From positions 1 to 64,000 of the forward strand of contig JAUSDC010000202.1 of the NCBI GenBank assembly GCA_030650845.1: DNA of 64,000 nt, in the 5' to 3' direction. The stretch comes from Candidatus Methanoperedens sp. (GTDB taxonomy: Archaea > Halobacteriota > Methanosarcinia > Methanosarcinales > Methanoperedenaceae). Below, piece after piece: positions 1 to 8,227 of the stretch. Position numbers and translations under genes: made by a program. Under the pieces are notes generated by a model. The model was given only the letters and a program-made list of their open reading frames with translations, was not told where the DNA came from and made no database searches. Within the stretch, counting starts at the first letter, position 1, and each line of letters opens with the position of its first letter.

Positions 1-433
1 TGATAAGTATGGAGTCATGGAGGTTATGGATGATGGTGCTTCTGACAAAGAAATTAATTTGCAGAACAAAGACAGTGCAGTCAGTCTATCACAGAATTCA
101 GTAACTGACATCATGGGCAACATGAAGTTCAGTGTAGCAGATAGCACAACTGTAAGGTTCTTCCCAATGGTTGAATACCAGATCGTTGGAGAAGGTGGAG
201 TAGTAACACCAAGCGGTACACCAGGCGTAACAGCAGGTGTAACACCTGGGAAGACTCCAGCAACCAACGTAACTGTGACCACACCACCTGTGACAGAAAC
301 AACTGCAGCAGCAGCAGTAACAACTGCAGCAGCAGCAGCAACAACCAAGAAGACAGAGCCAGGCTTTGAAGCAATCTTTGCAATCGCAGGATTACTCGCA
401 GTAGCCTTCCTCGTCCTCAGACAGAGAAAATAA
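1..433 (+). CDS. S-layer protein, C-terminal part (5' end outside window)
   Basis: The frame is open from base 2, so this is the tail of a longer secreted protein. The first 60 residues match the end of the S-layer duplication domain (DUF1608) of Methanosarcina S-layer proteins, with the typical IMGNMKFSVAD and VRFFPMVEY stretches. A Thr/Pro/Ala-rich linker follows, with NVT as a possible N-glycosylation site. The protein ends with PGFEAIFAIAG, a hydrophobic segment and RQRK, which is a PGF-CTERM archaeosortase sorting signal. The protein would be processed and lipid-anchored at the cell surface. The glycan locus later in the window could decorate it. An ATG at 17 is internal, not the start. 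Confidence 0.85.
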   Translation, partial: DKYGVMEVMDDGASDKEINLQNKDSAVSLSQNSVTDIMGNMKFSVADSTTVRFFPMVEYQIVGEGGVVTPSGTPGVTAGVTPGKTPATNVTVTTPPVTETTAAAAVTTAAAAATTKKTEPGFEAIFAIAGLLAVAFLVLRQRK

Positions 434-445
434 ATAATATCAAAT

Positions 446-477
446 GAAGGGAGAAATCCCTTCAACCTTTTTTTTTT
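446..477 (+). terminator. Hairpin terminator of the S-layer gene
   Basis: A 7-bp stem GAAGGGA/TCCCTTC closes a GAAA tetraloop and is followed by a run of ten T from 468 to 477. It sits 12 bases after the S-layer stop codon and separates that gene from the convergent fibrillarin gene. Confidence 0.75.
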
Positions 478-491
478 AAAATCAAGATAAT

Positions 492-1172
492 TCAGAATAC
501 TTTTAGCGCTATTACAACCACATGGTCTGAATGAAAAGGCTCTAAATTCATCGTCCCAATAACTTTGAAAAGCCCCCCAAGCTTTGTTATCTCGATACGG
601 CTCACTTCGTCTGTATTTTTAATAGAATCGATGCTCTTTGTTTTTATAATCAGGACAAGACAGCCCCTCTTCTTAAGAAAAAGTTCTGCGTTCCTGATCA
701 TTATCTCTGCCTGCTCCCGCTGTGCAACATCCTGATAGATCATGTCAACCTCAGTGACCATGTTCCTGTATGCATCTGGATGCCTGGCATCTGCAAGTAT
801 CGGGATGAGATTCTTCCTGGGTGTGCTGGTTCTTATAAGGTCTTTCATTGCACGGGGTGAAAATTCAACAGCAAAGACCGTCCCCTCTGACACAATATCG
901 GAAACATGGCTTACCGTAGTCCCGTTGGAAGCGCCCAGATACAGCACAGCAGAATCCTTTTTTAAAGGTATTTTGGCGCCTTTAATTATAAGGGCTGCAA
1001 GCTTGCTGTGATAAGGATCCCAGATGCGGTATTCTGCATTCCTGACTTTTATGGTCTTTTCACCCTGCACCCCGACAAGAGCTTTTGTGACTAATCTTTT
1101 TGAACCATCCTTGGTAAAAAAAGAAAAAACATTGTTCAGCCCAGTTTGTATTAGATTATTATCTTCCATCAT
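492..1172 (-). CDS. flpA: Fibrillarin-like rRNA/tRNA 2'-O-methyltransferase
   Basis: This is the catalytic subunit of archaeal box C/D RNPs, which 2'-O-methylate rRNA and tRNA at guide-selected sites using SAM. The N-terminal part holds the family motif YRIWDPYHSKLAA. The Rossmann SAM loop is LYLGASNGTTVSHVSD, followed by VFAVEFSPRAMKDL and the acidic VDMIYQDVAQ, all diagnostic of fibrillarin. The length of about 226 residues is normal. I place the start at the ATG at 1172 (MMEDNN); the frame extends nine codons upstream but that stretch is not family-like. Its usual partner nop5 is not adjacent: the neighbours are a convergent S-layer gene and an intergenic repeat. Confidence 0.93.
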   Translation of the reverse strand: MMEDNNLIQTGLNNVFSFFTKDGSKRLVTKALVGVQGEKTIKVRNAEYRIWDPYHSKLAALIIKGAKIPLKKDSAVLYLGASNGTTVSHVSDIVSEGTVFAVEFSPRAMKDLIRTSTPRKNLIPILADARHPDAYRNMVTEVDMIYQDVAQREQAEIMIRNAELFLKKRGCLVLIIKTKSIDSIKNTDEVSRIEITKLGGLFKVIGTMNLEPFHSDHVVVIALKVF

Positions 1173-1202
1173 AATATATGAGCGGAAGTAAAAAATCAAC
1201 CA

Positions 1203-1334
1203 TAGAGGACGCAGAGTGCACAGAGCATTTTAGATTTTCTCTGAGTCCTGGTATGAAAAAAATAGCAACGAACACAACGAACTCGACGAACTCACGCCAC
1301 CTGAGTTCGTTTTAGTTCGTACTAGTTCGTTGTT
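1203..1334. repeat. Dispersed-repeat block with long imperfect hairpin
   Basis: Two short-period repeats sit back to back. From about 1203 to 1255 there are iterated AGAG-type words (GAGGACGCAGAG, GCACAGAG, CTCTGAG). From 1265 to 1334, four copies of AACGAAC/ACGAACT on the left arm pair with four copies of AGTTCGT on the right arm around CGCCACC. The arms are themselves internally periodic. It lies between two genes transcribed on the minus strand and does not look coding. Confidence 0.7.
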
Positions 1335-1393
1335 TTTTTCATGTTCATCTATGTACCGAAGGTTCATAGCTGACTCTGTGGTCTCTTATTTTT

Positions 1394-2521
1394 CTAACTC
1401 TCCTTTATCAACCGTGCAATATCATCACCGACGTCAGAAGTGGTATTAGAACCTCCAAGGTCATATGTCTTAACTTCCCCGGTCACAAGGTTCTGCTCAA
1501 TCGCCCTTACTATCGCGGATGAAGCTTCTTTTTCATCTATCTGGTCAAGCAGTAGCGCTCCTGCCCAGATAGTAGCGATCGGGTTCACTTTGTTCAATCC
1601 TTTATATTTCGGCGCGCTTCCGTGTATAGGTTCGAACATGCTTGTGCCTTCAGGATTTATATTCCCACCTGGAGCAAGACCAAGACCGCCCTGGATCATT
1701 GCGCCAAGGTCTGTGATAATGTCCCCGAACATGTTAGGCGCCACAACTGTGTCGAACCATTCGGGATTCTTCACGAACCACATGGTTATTGCGTCCACGA
1801 AATTGAAATCAGTCTTTACATCAGGATATTCGCTGCCGATCGAGGTGAACTCCTCTCTCCAGAAGCCATAGATATCTGAAAGGACGTTGGCTTTATCAAC
1901 TGAGGACAGGTGCTTTTTCCTCTGCTGTGCAAGCTCGAAAGCATATCGTATGACTCTGCGTGTACCTTCTTTGCTGATAAGACCAAGCTGGTAACCGATC
2001 TCATCACTGTCTGAACTGATATCCAGCCCGAATTTCACATTGTAGAGGTTGCGCGCGACTTCAAGCGTTTTTTTGCTTTTGCCCTTCTTAGCGCGTCCAC
2101 CGATGCCGATATAGAAATCTTCCGTATTCTCACGAACCACAACAAAATCAATGTCCTTTGCTGTCTTGTCTTTGAGCGGGGTCCAGACACCTTCCAGCAG
2201 TTTAACAGGTCTAAGGTTGACATATTCGTCAAGATAAAAGCGTATGGTAAGAAGGATGCCTTTTTCCAGAACGCCTGGCTTTATTCTCTCATCGCCTATG
2301 GAGCCAAAATATATTGCTTTGTATTTGGAGAGTTCCTTGAGAGTATCTTCAGAGATGAGTTCTCCTGTTTCAAGGTAGTGGTCTGCACCATGCGGGTATT
2401 CGATCCAGTCTATGTCAAAACCAAACCTTTCGCCTGCAGCTTCAAGCGCCTTGCGCCCTTCTTTTATGATCTCTGGACCTATCCCGTCGCCGGGGATAAC
2501 CGGGATTTTGTATTGTGTCAT
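1394..2521 (-). CDS. leuB: Isopropylmalate/isocitrate dehydrogenase family protein, probably 3-isopropylmalate dehydrogenase
   Basis: A beta-decarboxylating dehydrogenase of 375 residues. The N-terminus [13 protein letters not shown] is the family start. [15 protein letters not shown], the Asp-rich [12 protein letters not shown] signature and [11 protein letters not shown] follow in the expected order and supply the metal- and NAD-binding residues. The likely role is oxidative decarboxylation of 3-isopropylmalate in leucine synthesis, or of the methylmalate homologue in citramalate-dependent isoleucine synthesis. The archaeal isohomocitrate dehydrogenase AksF is closely related and cannot be excluded by eye. 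The gene stands alone, with no leuA/C/D nearby. Confidence 0.82.
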   Translation of the reverse strand: MTQYKIPVIPGDGIGPEIIKEGRKALEAAGERFGFDIDWIEYPHGADHYLETGELISEDTLKELSKYKAIYFGSIGDERIKPGVLEKGILLTIRFYLDEYVNLRPVKLLEGVWTPLKDKTAKDIDFVVVRENTEDFYIGIGGRAKKGKSKKTLEVARNLYNVKFGLDISSDSDEIGYQLGLISKEGTRRVIRYAFELAQQRKKHLSSVDKANVLSDIYGFWREEFTSIGSEYPDVKTDFNFVDAITMWFVKNPEWFDTVVAPNMFGDIITDLGAMIQGGLGLAPGGNINPEGTSMFEPIHGSAPKYKGLNKVNPIATIWAGALLLDQIDEKEASSAIVRAIEQNLVTGEVKTYDLGGSNTTSDVGDDIARLIKES

Positions 2522-2577
2522 GTGTTTTCCTCTTGAATGATATTCCCCTTAGAATTCCTGTGAGGTTATTAAATTAA

Positions 2578-2714
2578 CTAAACACCCTCTTCAGTCCTGG
2601 TCTTATCCAGTAGCTTTTCCATCTGAATCATGAACTTTCTGGCCGTACGCTTCCCCAGATCATGATATCCGTGAAATCAAATTTGCGCACTTTATTTATC
2701 TGCGTCGATTTCAT
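2578..2714 (-). pseudogene. Small coupled gene, apparently frameshifted
   Basis: An ATG at 2714 overlaps the stop of the acylphosphatase-like gene as ATGA, which suggests translational coupling. The frame reads MKSTQINKVRKFDFTDI and then stops at about codon 27. From about 2663 a second frame continues as HDLGKRTARKFMIQMEKLL and ends at TAG (2578-2580). Joining the two by one base gives a plausible 45-residue basic, helical protein. I do not recognise a family. It may be a real small gene with an assembly error, or a decayed one. Confidence 0.4.
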
Positions 2715-2995
2715 TCGTCAGCATCTGTATGTGCAAAGGGATCTGGTAGATCAATGCACGCTGACAAAATCCGATCATTTATATCTTCAATCTCGTCCCA
2801 CATTGACTTAATTTTCTGAGTAAACTTTTCCACCACGATATCCTCGCCGCAACACAAAATCACGACCCCACCATCTTTGTCATTAAAAACCACACCAGAT
2901 AGACCCAAGAATTGCCCTGTATATTCAACAGCAGATATAAACCTGGTATTCTGTACATTGCCGGTAACGGATATGTTGTGGCATTTGACTGGCAT
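2711..2995 (-). CDS. Acylphosphatase-like protein lacking the catalytic arginine
   Basis: A 94-residue single-domain protein with the acylphosphatase layout. It has an N-terminal GNVQNTRFI where the family has GxVQGVxFR, then GLSGVVFNDKDGGVVI where the family has GxVxNxxDGxVE. The catalytic Asn (VVFN) is kept, but the phosphate-binding Arg of the GxVQGVxFR loop aligns with Ile. It may therefore bind rather than hydrolyse acyl phosphates. Its stop overlaps the start of the small downstream reading frame. Length is normal for the family. Confidence 0.6.
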   Translation of the reverse strand: MPVKCHNISVTGNVQNTRFISAVEYTGQFLGLSGVVFNDKDGGVVILCCGEDIVVEKFTQKIKSMWDEIEDINDRILSACIDLPDPFAHTDADE

Positions 2996-3084
2996 AATGC
3001 TTTTCTATCTCATAACTACTTATGTTTTTTCCTTCGGAGTCTTACCTCTTTATTTCATCGACTGGCATAAAACTTTTTATAAAG

Positions 3085-3158
3085 TGCCCAGACCCGGACT
3101 TGAACCGGGGACATCCGCGTCTTCAGCGCGGCGCTCTCCCAGGCTGAGCTATCTGGGC
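3085..3158 (-). tRNA. tRNA-Phe (anticodon GAA)
   Basis: The minus strand folds as a complete cloverleaf. The acceptor stem is GCCCAGA/TCTGGGC, the D arm AGCTCAGCCTGGGAGAGC, the anticodon stem CCGCG/CGCGG with loop CTGAAGA (GAA anticodon), and the T arm CCCGG-TTCAAGT-CCGGG. The discriminator base is A and the CCA end is not encoded. There is no intron. A TATA-like ATATACGA lies about 30 bases upstream on the minus strand. Confidence 0.95.
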
Positions 3159-3278
3159 ACACAGGGGACGTATCATCGTCGGCATCGTATATCTATCCTT
3201 CGGAAACAGCCGCCTGACACCGTGGGATGATGTCCGAAATAAGGTTAAGGATAGAAATAGGTTTCGATTATCCCAAGC

Positions 3279-3291
3279 CTTAATATAAATA
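3279..3291 (+). promoter_or_regulatory. Probable TATA box of the MoxR/vWA operon
   Basis: TTAATATAAATAAG lies about 35 bases before the first gene of the cluster, the usual archaeal spacing for a short leader. GGTGA at 3312-3316 is a ribosome binding site for the ATG at 3321. Confidence 0.55.
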
Positions 3292-3320
3292 AGACGCATA
3301 AAGCCAGAGAAGGTGACTGA

Positions 3321-4175
3321 ATGGACGAATTTTTGGTCAAGCTCCAGAAACTAAAGTCCGGGATATTCAGCCGGATGAAGCTGCTATTCTTACTTGATAT
3401 GGTCGCCATTTTCAGCATATTTTTCTCAATTTTTATTATCATTAACATGGAATATTTCCTGAACAAGACCACTTTCTACATTCCATTCCCGGTCAGTTTC
3501 ATTCCTCCTGCGCTAGCATTGTTCATTGGTGCAGGCATCGCTTTTTTGCTTCACAGAAAAGACAGGAAAATAAACCTGTATCTATTGATTGAAAAAAAAT
3601 TCTCAGAACTGAAAGAGAAACTCAGGACAGCTTATGATAACAGGGATGAGAGCAACATAATCCTGGATGCTCTGAAAAGCGAGGTGTCGGAGGGGCTTGA
3701 TAAAGTATCCTCGGAAAAAATCCTGACAACTGGAAATCTGATCTCAAGACTTGTTATTACTATTATTTTCCTTTCAGGGACACTTATTATTGCTCAGAAT
3801 CCGGGGACATATGCGATACCAGTGCAAACAATTGAAGATATTGGAAAAACGATAACAGGCAATGGCAACAACGATATACAGGAAGAGACTGGAAACCCGG
3901 AAGAATTCGGAAAAGCAGGTGGGATTGAGACCAAGCCAAAAATCGCCACTATTGAAGGTAAGAACATAGACCTGACGATTTTCCCTGGCTATGAACAGGG
4001 TTATGAACTGAAAGATGTAAGCCAGACCCAGAACCAGTTCATAAAATCAGCAGCATTCCCTGTGGACATTCTGGGTTCCAATGTATCTGATGGAGGATAC
4101 AGCCTCCTCATGAAAAAAACAGAAACAGAAAAGCAACTTATCAATAAATATGCGGTTGAAAGGAGTCAGATCTAA
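3321..4175 (+). CDS. Membrane protein opening the MoxR/vWA operon
   Basis: A protein of 284 residues that I do not recognise beyond its context. It has membrane segments near residues 20-42, 53-75 and 135-158. Between the second and third lies a charged helical loop (KKFSELKEKLRTAYDN). After the third comes a long hydrophilic tail with a Gly/Asn/Glu-rich linker. It starts the operon with moxR 17 bases downstream, a DUF58 gene and two membrane vWA genes. It is therefore probably a membrane component of that chaperone-like system. GGTGA precedes the ATG. Confidence 0.7.
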   Translation: MDEFLVKLQKLKSGIFSRMKLLFLLDMVAIFSIFFSIFIIINMEYFLNKTTFYIPFPVSFIPPALALFIGAGIAFLLHRKDRKINLYLLIEKKFSELKEKLRTAYDNRDESNIILDALKSEVSEGLDKVSSEKILTTGNLISRLVITIIFLSGTLIIAQNPGTYAIPVQTIEDIGKTITGNGNNDIQEETGNPEEFGKAGGIETKPKIATIEGKNIDLTIFPGYEQGYELKDVSQTQNQFIKSAAFPVDILGSNVSDGGYSLLMKKTETEKQLINKYAVERSQI

Positions 4176-4192
4176 AAAATAGAGGTATAATA

Positions 4193-5140
4193 ATGAGTAA
4201 TGAGACATATACAAGCTCAAACAGGATATTCAAAGAACTATTCGAAGAAATAGGGAAAGTCATAGTGGGGCAGCGCGAAGCTGTGGAGCAGATTCTTATT
4301 GCGATCATGTGCAATAGCCATGCGCTCGTTGAAAGCAATCCAGGATTGGCAAAGACACTCACGATCAGCACGGTTTCAAAGGCGCTTGACCTGAAATTCA
4401 GCAGGATACAGTGTACTCCTGACCTGATGCCTTCTGATATAACGGGAACTTATATCATAGAAGATATTGGCGGGAAAAAACAGTTCCGTTTCGAAGCCGG
4501 ACCTGTGTTCGCAAATATCGTGCTCGCGGATGAGATAAACAGGGCTTCGCCCAAGACGCAGAGCGCAATGCTTGAGGCGATGCAGGAAAAGCAGGTCACT
4601 GTGGGCAATAAGACCTATCCATTGGACAAGCCCTTCTTTGTGCTTGCCACACAGAACCCGATCGAAATGGAAGGAACATACCCATTACCTGAAGCGCAAC
4701 TGGACAGGTTCCTTCTCAAGATACTGATGGACTATCCCAATCCAGAGGAAGAGAACGAGATCGTGAACCGATATACCAAGAACATCATTCCTTCGGTGGA
4801 CAAGGTGATATCCAAGAACGAGGTGCTTGATCTTCAGAAGCTCACGCGCGATGTGCCGATCGCAGAGGATATAAAGAGCAGAGCTATTAGTATCGTTATT
4901 GAGACACGGGCAAAGAATGAGAATATCGAGTACGGGGCATCCCCGCGCGCTTCGATAGGTATAATCCTTGCAGCAAAAGCCAGGGCGTTAATGAAAGGGC
5001 GGAATTATGTGAGTGAAGAGGATATCGATGCAATGGCATATCCTGTGCTTCGACACCGCGTCATACTCACATTTGAGTCAGAGCGAAAAGGAATGACAAC
5101 TGACCAGGTGGTTGCCGATATTCTGAAATCCATGAAATAG
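4193..5140 (+). CDS. MoxR-family AAA+ ATPase
   Basis: A 315-residue AAA+ ATPase of the MoxR/RavA clade. These ATPases act with vWA proteins to fold, activate or insert metal into client complexes. The Walker A region is ESNPGLAKT (about residues 47-55), where the usual first Gly of the loop is Ser. Walker B is IVLADEINR (109-117) and sensor 1 is VLATQNPIEMEGTYPLPEAQ. The C-terminal lid has the typical GASPRASIGIILAAKA and YPVLRHR. The DUF58 partner lies downstream across a 355-base repeat-filled gap. Confidence 0.93.
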   Translation: MSNETYTSSNRIFKELFEEIGKVIVGQREAVEQILIAIMCNSHALVESNPGLAKTLTISTVSKALDLKFSRIQCTPDLMPSDITGTYIIEDIGGKKQFRFEAGPVFANIVLADEINRASPKTQSAMLEAMQEKQVTVGNKTYPLDKPFFVLATQNPIEMEGTYPLPEAQLDRFLLKILMDYPNPEEENEIVNRYTKNIIPSVDKVISKNEVLDLQKLTRDVPIAEDIKSRAISIVIETRAKNENIEYGASPRASIGIILAAKARALMKGRNYVSEEDIDAMAYPVLRHRVILTFESERKGMTTDQVVADILKSMK

Positions 5141-5495
5141 ATAATGGTTTATTTGAAAAATTTTATAAGGAATCAATGTATGCGAATGACTGTTAAGGCT
5201 AAGAAAGATAATAAGCCACAGATAAACGCAGATGAACGCAGATTTATTGAATCTGGAATTCAGCGTACATTTGGTGATGATATTGATAGTAATTTAATTA
5301 ATTCACCGCAAAGAACGCAAAGTTCGCAAAGATTTTATATGCATTTATTGTCAGAGTTTGGAAATAAGCAACAGCAGCGACTTAGAACACGGATGACACG
5401 GATCAAACGGATTTTCACGGATACCTTATATCCGTGCGTATCCGTGCAATCCGTGTCATCCGTGTTCCAAAGATAAATCAGAAAAGTGAAATCAT
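5141..5495. repeat. Repeat-filled gap inside the MoxR/DUF58 operon
   Basis: This 355-base gap contains three short-period elements rather than a gene. At 5214-5262 it has CCACAGATAAACGCAGATG-type words closed by an inverted copy. At 5304-5331 it has CGCAAAGAACGCAAAG-type words. At 5385-5467 there is a hairpin with perfect 19-bp arms (GAACACGGATGACACGGAT and its complement) and more CGGAT/ATCCG units inside. A 110-codon reading frame runs through all three but its peptide is only translated repeat. AAATCATATG just before 5496 is the start region of the next gene. Confidence 0.75.
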
Positions 5496-6362
5496 ATGAT
5501 AGACACATCGTTCTTCAAGGAACTTGACCGCTTCTCGTTCATGGTGCGTAAGCGCGTATCCACTGCCTACAGCGGTAGCCGTCGCTCAATATTGAAAGGC
5601 AGGGGAATGGAGCCTGTAAGTTACAGGGAGTACACGCAGGGGGATGATTTCAAGATCATAGACTGGAAAGTTTACGGGCGCACAGAGAAGCTCTTTGTTA
5701 AGGAATTCGAGGAAGAAAAAAGTCTCACAACGCATATCCTGCTTGATACCAGCAAGAGCATGGACTTTCGCAATAAGTTCGAGTATGCTGCTATGCTGGC
5801 GCTTGGATTTGCATATCTTGTTACGAAAGATAACGAGAAGTTCGCAGTGTCCACTTTCGCTGAGGAGATAAATATCACAAAACCAAAGCGAGGAAGGCGT
5901 TATCTCTCCCAGACCATCGATCTTCTCAACAGCACTGAGCTTTCTGGAAAGACAAGGTTTGATTACTGCATGGAAAAATATGCAAGCATCATTAAATCAA
6001 GGTCTCTTGTTATTGTAATTTCGGATTTCATGGCGGATGCAAGCGCTATCAAGAATGCGATTTTCAGGTTAGGGGATAATGAACTTGTGCTCATCCAGGT
6101 GCTTGATCCTGTGGAAAAAAACCTTGAACTTGGCGGCGAAGCACGGTTGATAGATCTTGAAACCGATCAGAAACTTGATATCTATGCAAGCCCGCGACTT
6201 AGAACTGAATACCAGAAGCGCCTCGCTGACCATATCGCAAAGATAAAAGAGCCAGGCATTCAGGTAGGGGCTGATTTCCACACGGTTACAACTGATATTC
6301 CGGTCTTTGAAGCCATATTCCAGGTCATAAACAAGAGAGAAGCTGCTGAAAAGGTGAAATAA
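5496..6362 (+). CDS. DUF58 domain protein (vWA-like, MoxR partner)
   Basis: A cytosolic protein of 288 residues with the DUF58 signature YREYTQGDDFKIIDWKVYGR (residues 43-62). A vWA fold follows with the metal-ion-dependent adhesion motif DTSKS at 84-88 and LVIVISDFMAD as the later strand. DUF58 proteins are standard partners of MoxR ATPases. The stop codon overlaps the start of the next gene by one base (TAATG), so the two are translationally coupled. Confidence 0.9.
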   Translation: MIDTSFFKELDRFSFMVRKRVSTAYSGSRRSILKGRGMEPVSYREYTQGDDFKIIDWKVYGRTEKLFVKEFEEEKSLTTHILLDTSKSMDFRNKFEYAAMLALGFAYLVTKDNEKFAVSTFAEEINITKPKRGRRYLSQTIDLLNSTELSGKTRFDYCMEKYASIIKSRSLVIVISDFMADASAIKNAIFRLGDNELVLIQVLDPVEKNLELGGEARLIDLETDQKLDIYASPRLRTEYQKRLADHIAKIKEPGIQVGADFHTVTTDIPVFEAIFQVINKREAAEKVK

Positions 6363-8227
6363 TGGCTGATCTACTGACCTCGCTCCTCACCAATCCTGTG
6401 CAGTTCGCAAACCAGATCGGGCTTTACGCGCTTCTGTCAATTATTCCACTGATAATCATATATTTACTGCGTCCAAGACCCCTTAAGATAAAAATTCCTT
6501 CGCTCATGTTCCTGCTGGACATTGAAAAGAAAAAGCGGCTTAACGTATTTAGAAAATTCCTGAAAGATCCCCTGTTCCTTATCCAGCTTTTTGTCCTGAT
6601 ACTCACCTCGCTTGCGGTTGCAGAACCCTTTATTATTGCGAATGAAGAATTGGGAGGAGGCCACACGGTTATTATCCTTGACGCCTCTGCAAGCATGCAG
6701 GCTGATGGGAGGTTTGAAAAAGCAGTGGTAGAGGCAAATAAATTCCTGAGCGCAAAGAACACCGTGATCCTTGCTGAGAATGTACCTGTTATGGCTGTTA
6801 AAGAAGTCCCGTCCGGGAGTGCATCAGATACCATGAAAAAATTAAAAGCAAAAGCCACGACTGCCGACATTTCTGGTGCCATGATGCTTGGGCGAAAGAT
6901 GCTTCCTGAGGGAGGAAGGATGGTTGTGGTTTCTGATTTTTCAAGCTGGACTGGAGAAGATCCTGCAGTAACAAAGAGCCTTGCGCATGCTAATGGGATC
7001 AATGTTGATTTTGTAACGGTGACAGGGCAAACTGACAATGTCGGGATAGTGGGCGGCTGGTTCGAAGGGAGCGATTACAAAGTCGTTGTCCGCAATTTCA
7101 ATAAAGCCGGTCAGTCAGTGAAACTTGAGGCTGCCACAAATGGCGCGAACGTACTTTCAACAAGTCGTGACTTTAAGCCAGAGTCGAGCGAATACTTCAC
7201 AATAAGCTCCCTGAATGCAGGGGAGACAAAAATTTCCATTGATTCAAAAGATGCACTCGGGGTTGACAACGATGCCTATGTAATAATACCGGTGTCTATC
7301 AAAAAGGACATCCTTTATGTTACTAACAATTCAAAAGTTCCTTCTATAATTGCGTTGAAGCTTGCGCCTTTTGTATCTGTCCAGAGAACGGACACGGGGA
7401 GTATTCCTGCGCTGTCGCCGTATCCAATAGTAATGGAGAGCGGCTCACTTTCCACTGAAAATGAAAAGAGCCTTTCAGATCATGTAAAAGCTGGTAAGAA
7501 TGCAGTCATGATAGCATCCCCGGAACTTGTTAATATGGACATGCTGCCCGTCGAACTGGGTGAGATCTCAGGTGAAACTTCTCTAAACGTTGTGCGGGGA
7601 AGCAGAATAACAGAGGATATCGGGATCGATAAGATAAAGGTCAAGAAACATTTCAAAGCAACTCTTAAAAGAGGTGCTATTACGCTTGTGGAAGGCGGGG
7701 ATAAATCTCCGATGCTCGCTTACTGGAAATACGGGAAGGGGATAGTGATATATTCAGGTCTTGCCGACCCTGCAGGTGATAATTTCTTTGACCCGCTCAA
7801 TACAAAGATATGGAACGATTTCCATGCGTTGCCAGAATACCCGCTTTTCTGGAAGCAGATGCTTGAGTGGATAACTGGAAGCCTTGACGTTAATGAATAT
7901 AATGCAAGGACTGGACAGTACATCAGGTTGCCAGTGCGTGAGACTGTAAAAACGCCAAGTGAGAACATAACAACAGACCTCGTGCTGCTTGATGAGGTCG
8001 GGGTCTATGGTCTTCCTGATAAAGAGGTGGCAGTGAACCTGTACGATGAAAAAGAATCAAACCTTGCGGGTGGCGGGATCATAGCTCAGCCATCTGAAAC
8101 GAAGGAGATATCATATAATACACAGATAGTCCGCGCCCCGAAGAACCTTGATATCTATCTTATTATTATTGCAATTATTCTTGTTATAATGGAGCTTTAT
8201 TATCTGCGCTGGAGAGGTGAGCTGTAA
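6362..8227 (+). CDS. BatA-type membrane vWA protein
   Basis: A protein of 621 residues. The first 90 form the BatA N-terminal region: a membrane helix LYALLSIIPLIIIYLLRPRP, a basic loop, and a second helix LFLIQLFVLILTSLAVAEPF. A vWA domain starts at about 100 with a complete MIDAS motif DASAS at 107-111. Beta-rich extracytoplasmic domains follow. A C-terminal membrane helix near 594-615 ends with the short basic tail RWRGEL. One-base TAATG overlaps join it to both neighbours. It probably forms the membrane platform on which the MoxR ATPase acts. Confidence 0.85.
   Translation: MADLLTSLLTNPVQFANQIGLYALLSIIPLIIIYLLRPRPLKIKIPSLMFLLDIEKKKRLNVFRKFLKDPLFLIQLFVLILTSLAVAEPFIIANEELGGGHTVIILDASASMQADGRFEKAVVEANKFLSAKNTVILAENVPVMAVKEVPSGSASDTMKKLKAKATTADISGAMMLGRKMLPEGGRMVVVSDFSSWTGEDPAVTKSLAHANGINVDFVTVTGQTDNVGIVGGWFEGSDYKVVVRNFNKAGQSVKLEAATNGANVLSTSRDFKPESSEYFTISSLNAGETKISIDSKDALGVDNDAYVIIPVSIKKDILYVTNNSKVPSIIALKLAPFVSVQRTDTGSIPALSPYPIVMESGSLSTENEKSLSDHVKAGKNAVMIASPELVNMDMLPVELGEISGETSLNVVRGSRITEDIGIDKIKVKKHFKATLKRGAITLVEGGDKSPMLAYWKYGKGIVIYSGLADPAGDNFFDPLNTKIWNDFHALPEYPLFWKQMLEWITGSLDVNEYNARTGQYIRLPVRETVKTPSENITTDLVLLDEVGVYGLPDKEVAVNLYDEKESNLAGGGIIAQPSETKEISYNTQIVRAPKNLDIYLIIIAIILVIMELYYLRWRGEL

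Noticed and set aside
129-383. A Leu-rich 84-codon minus-strand frame
   Set aside because: It is the antisense of the Ala/Thr-rich linker of the S-layer protein; the Leu runs come from GCA repeats.
1265-1334. Possible CRISPR array from repeated ACGAACT/AGTTCGT words
   Set aside because: Repeats are 7-10 bases, inverted between arms, with no constant repeat/spacer length; it is a hairpin element.
2877-3230. A 117-codon plus-strand frame across the acylphosphatase-like gene and tRNA-Phe
   Set aside because: It reads antisense through a tRNA gene and a coding gene; no motif supports it.
5144-5476. A 110-codon reading frame between moxR and the DUF58 gene
   Set aside because: It is translated from three short-period repeat elements and a 19-bp-arm hairpin, so the peptide has no protein-like pattern.
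6424-7038. A 204-codon frame antisense to the BatA-type gene
   Set aside because: It lies opposite a clear vWA coding region; its Ser/Thr/Ile-rich composition is typical of a shadow frame.
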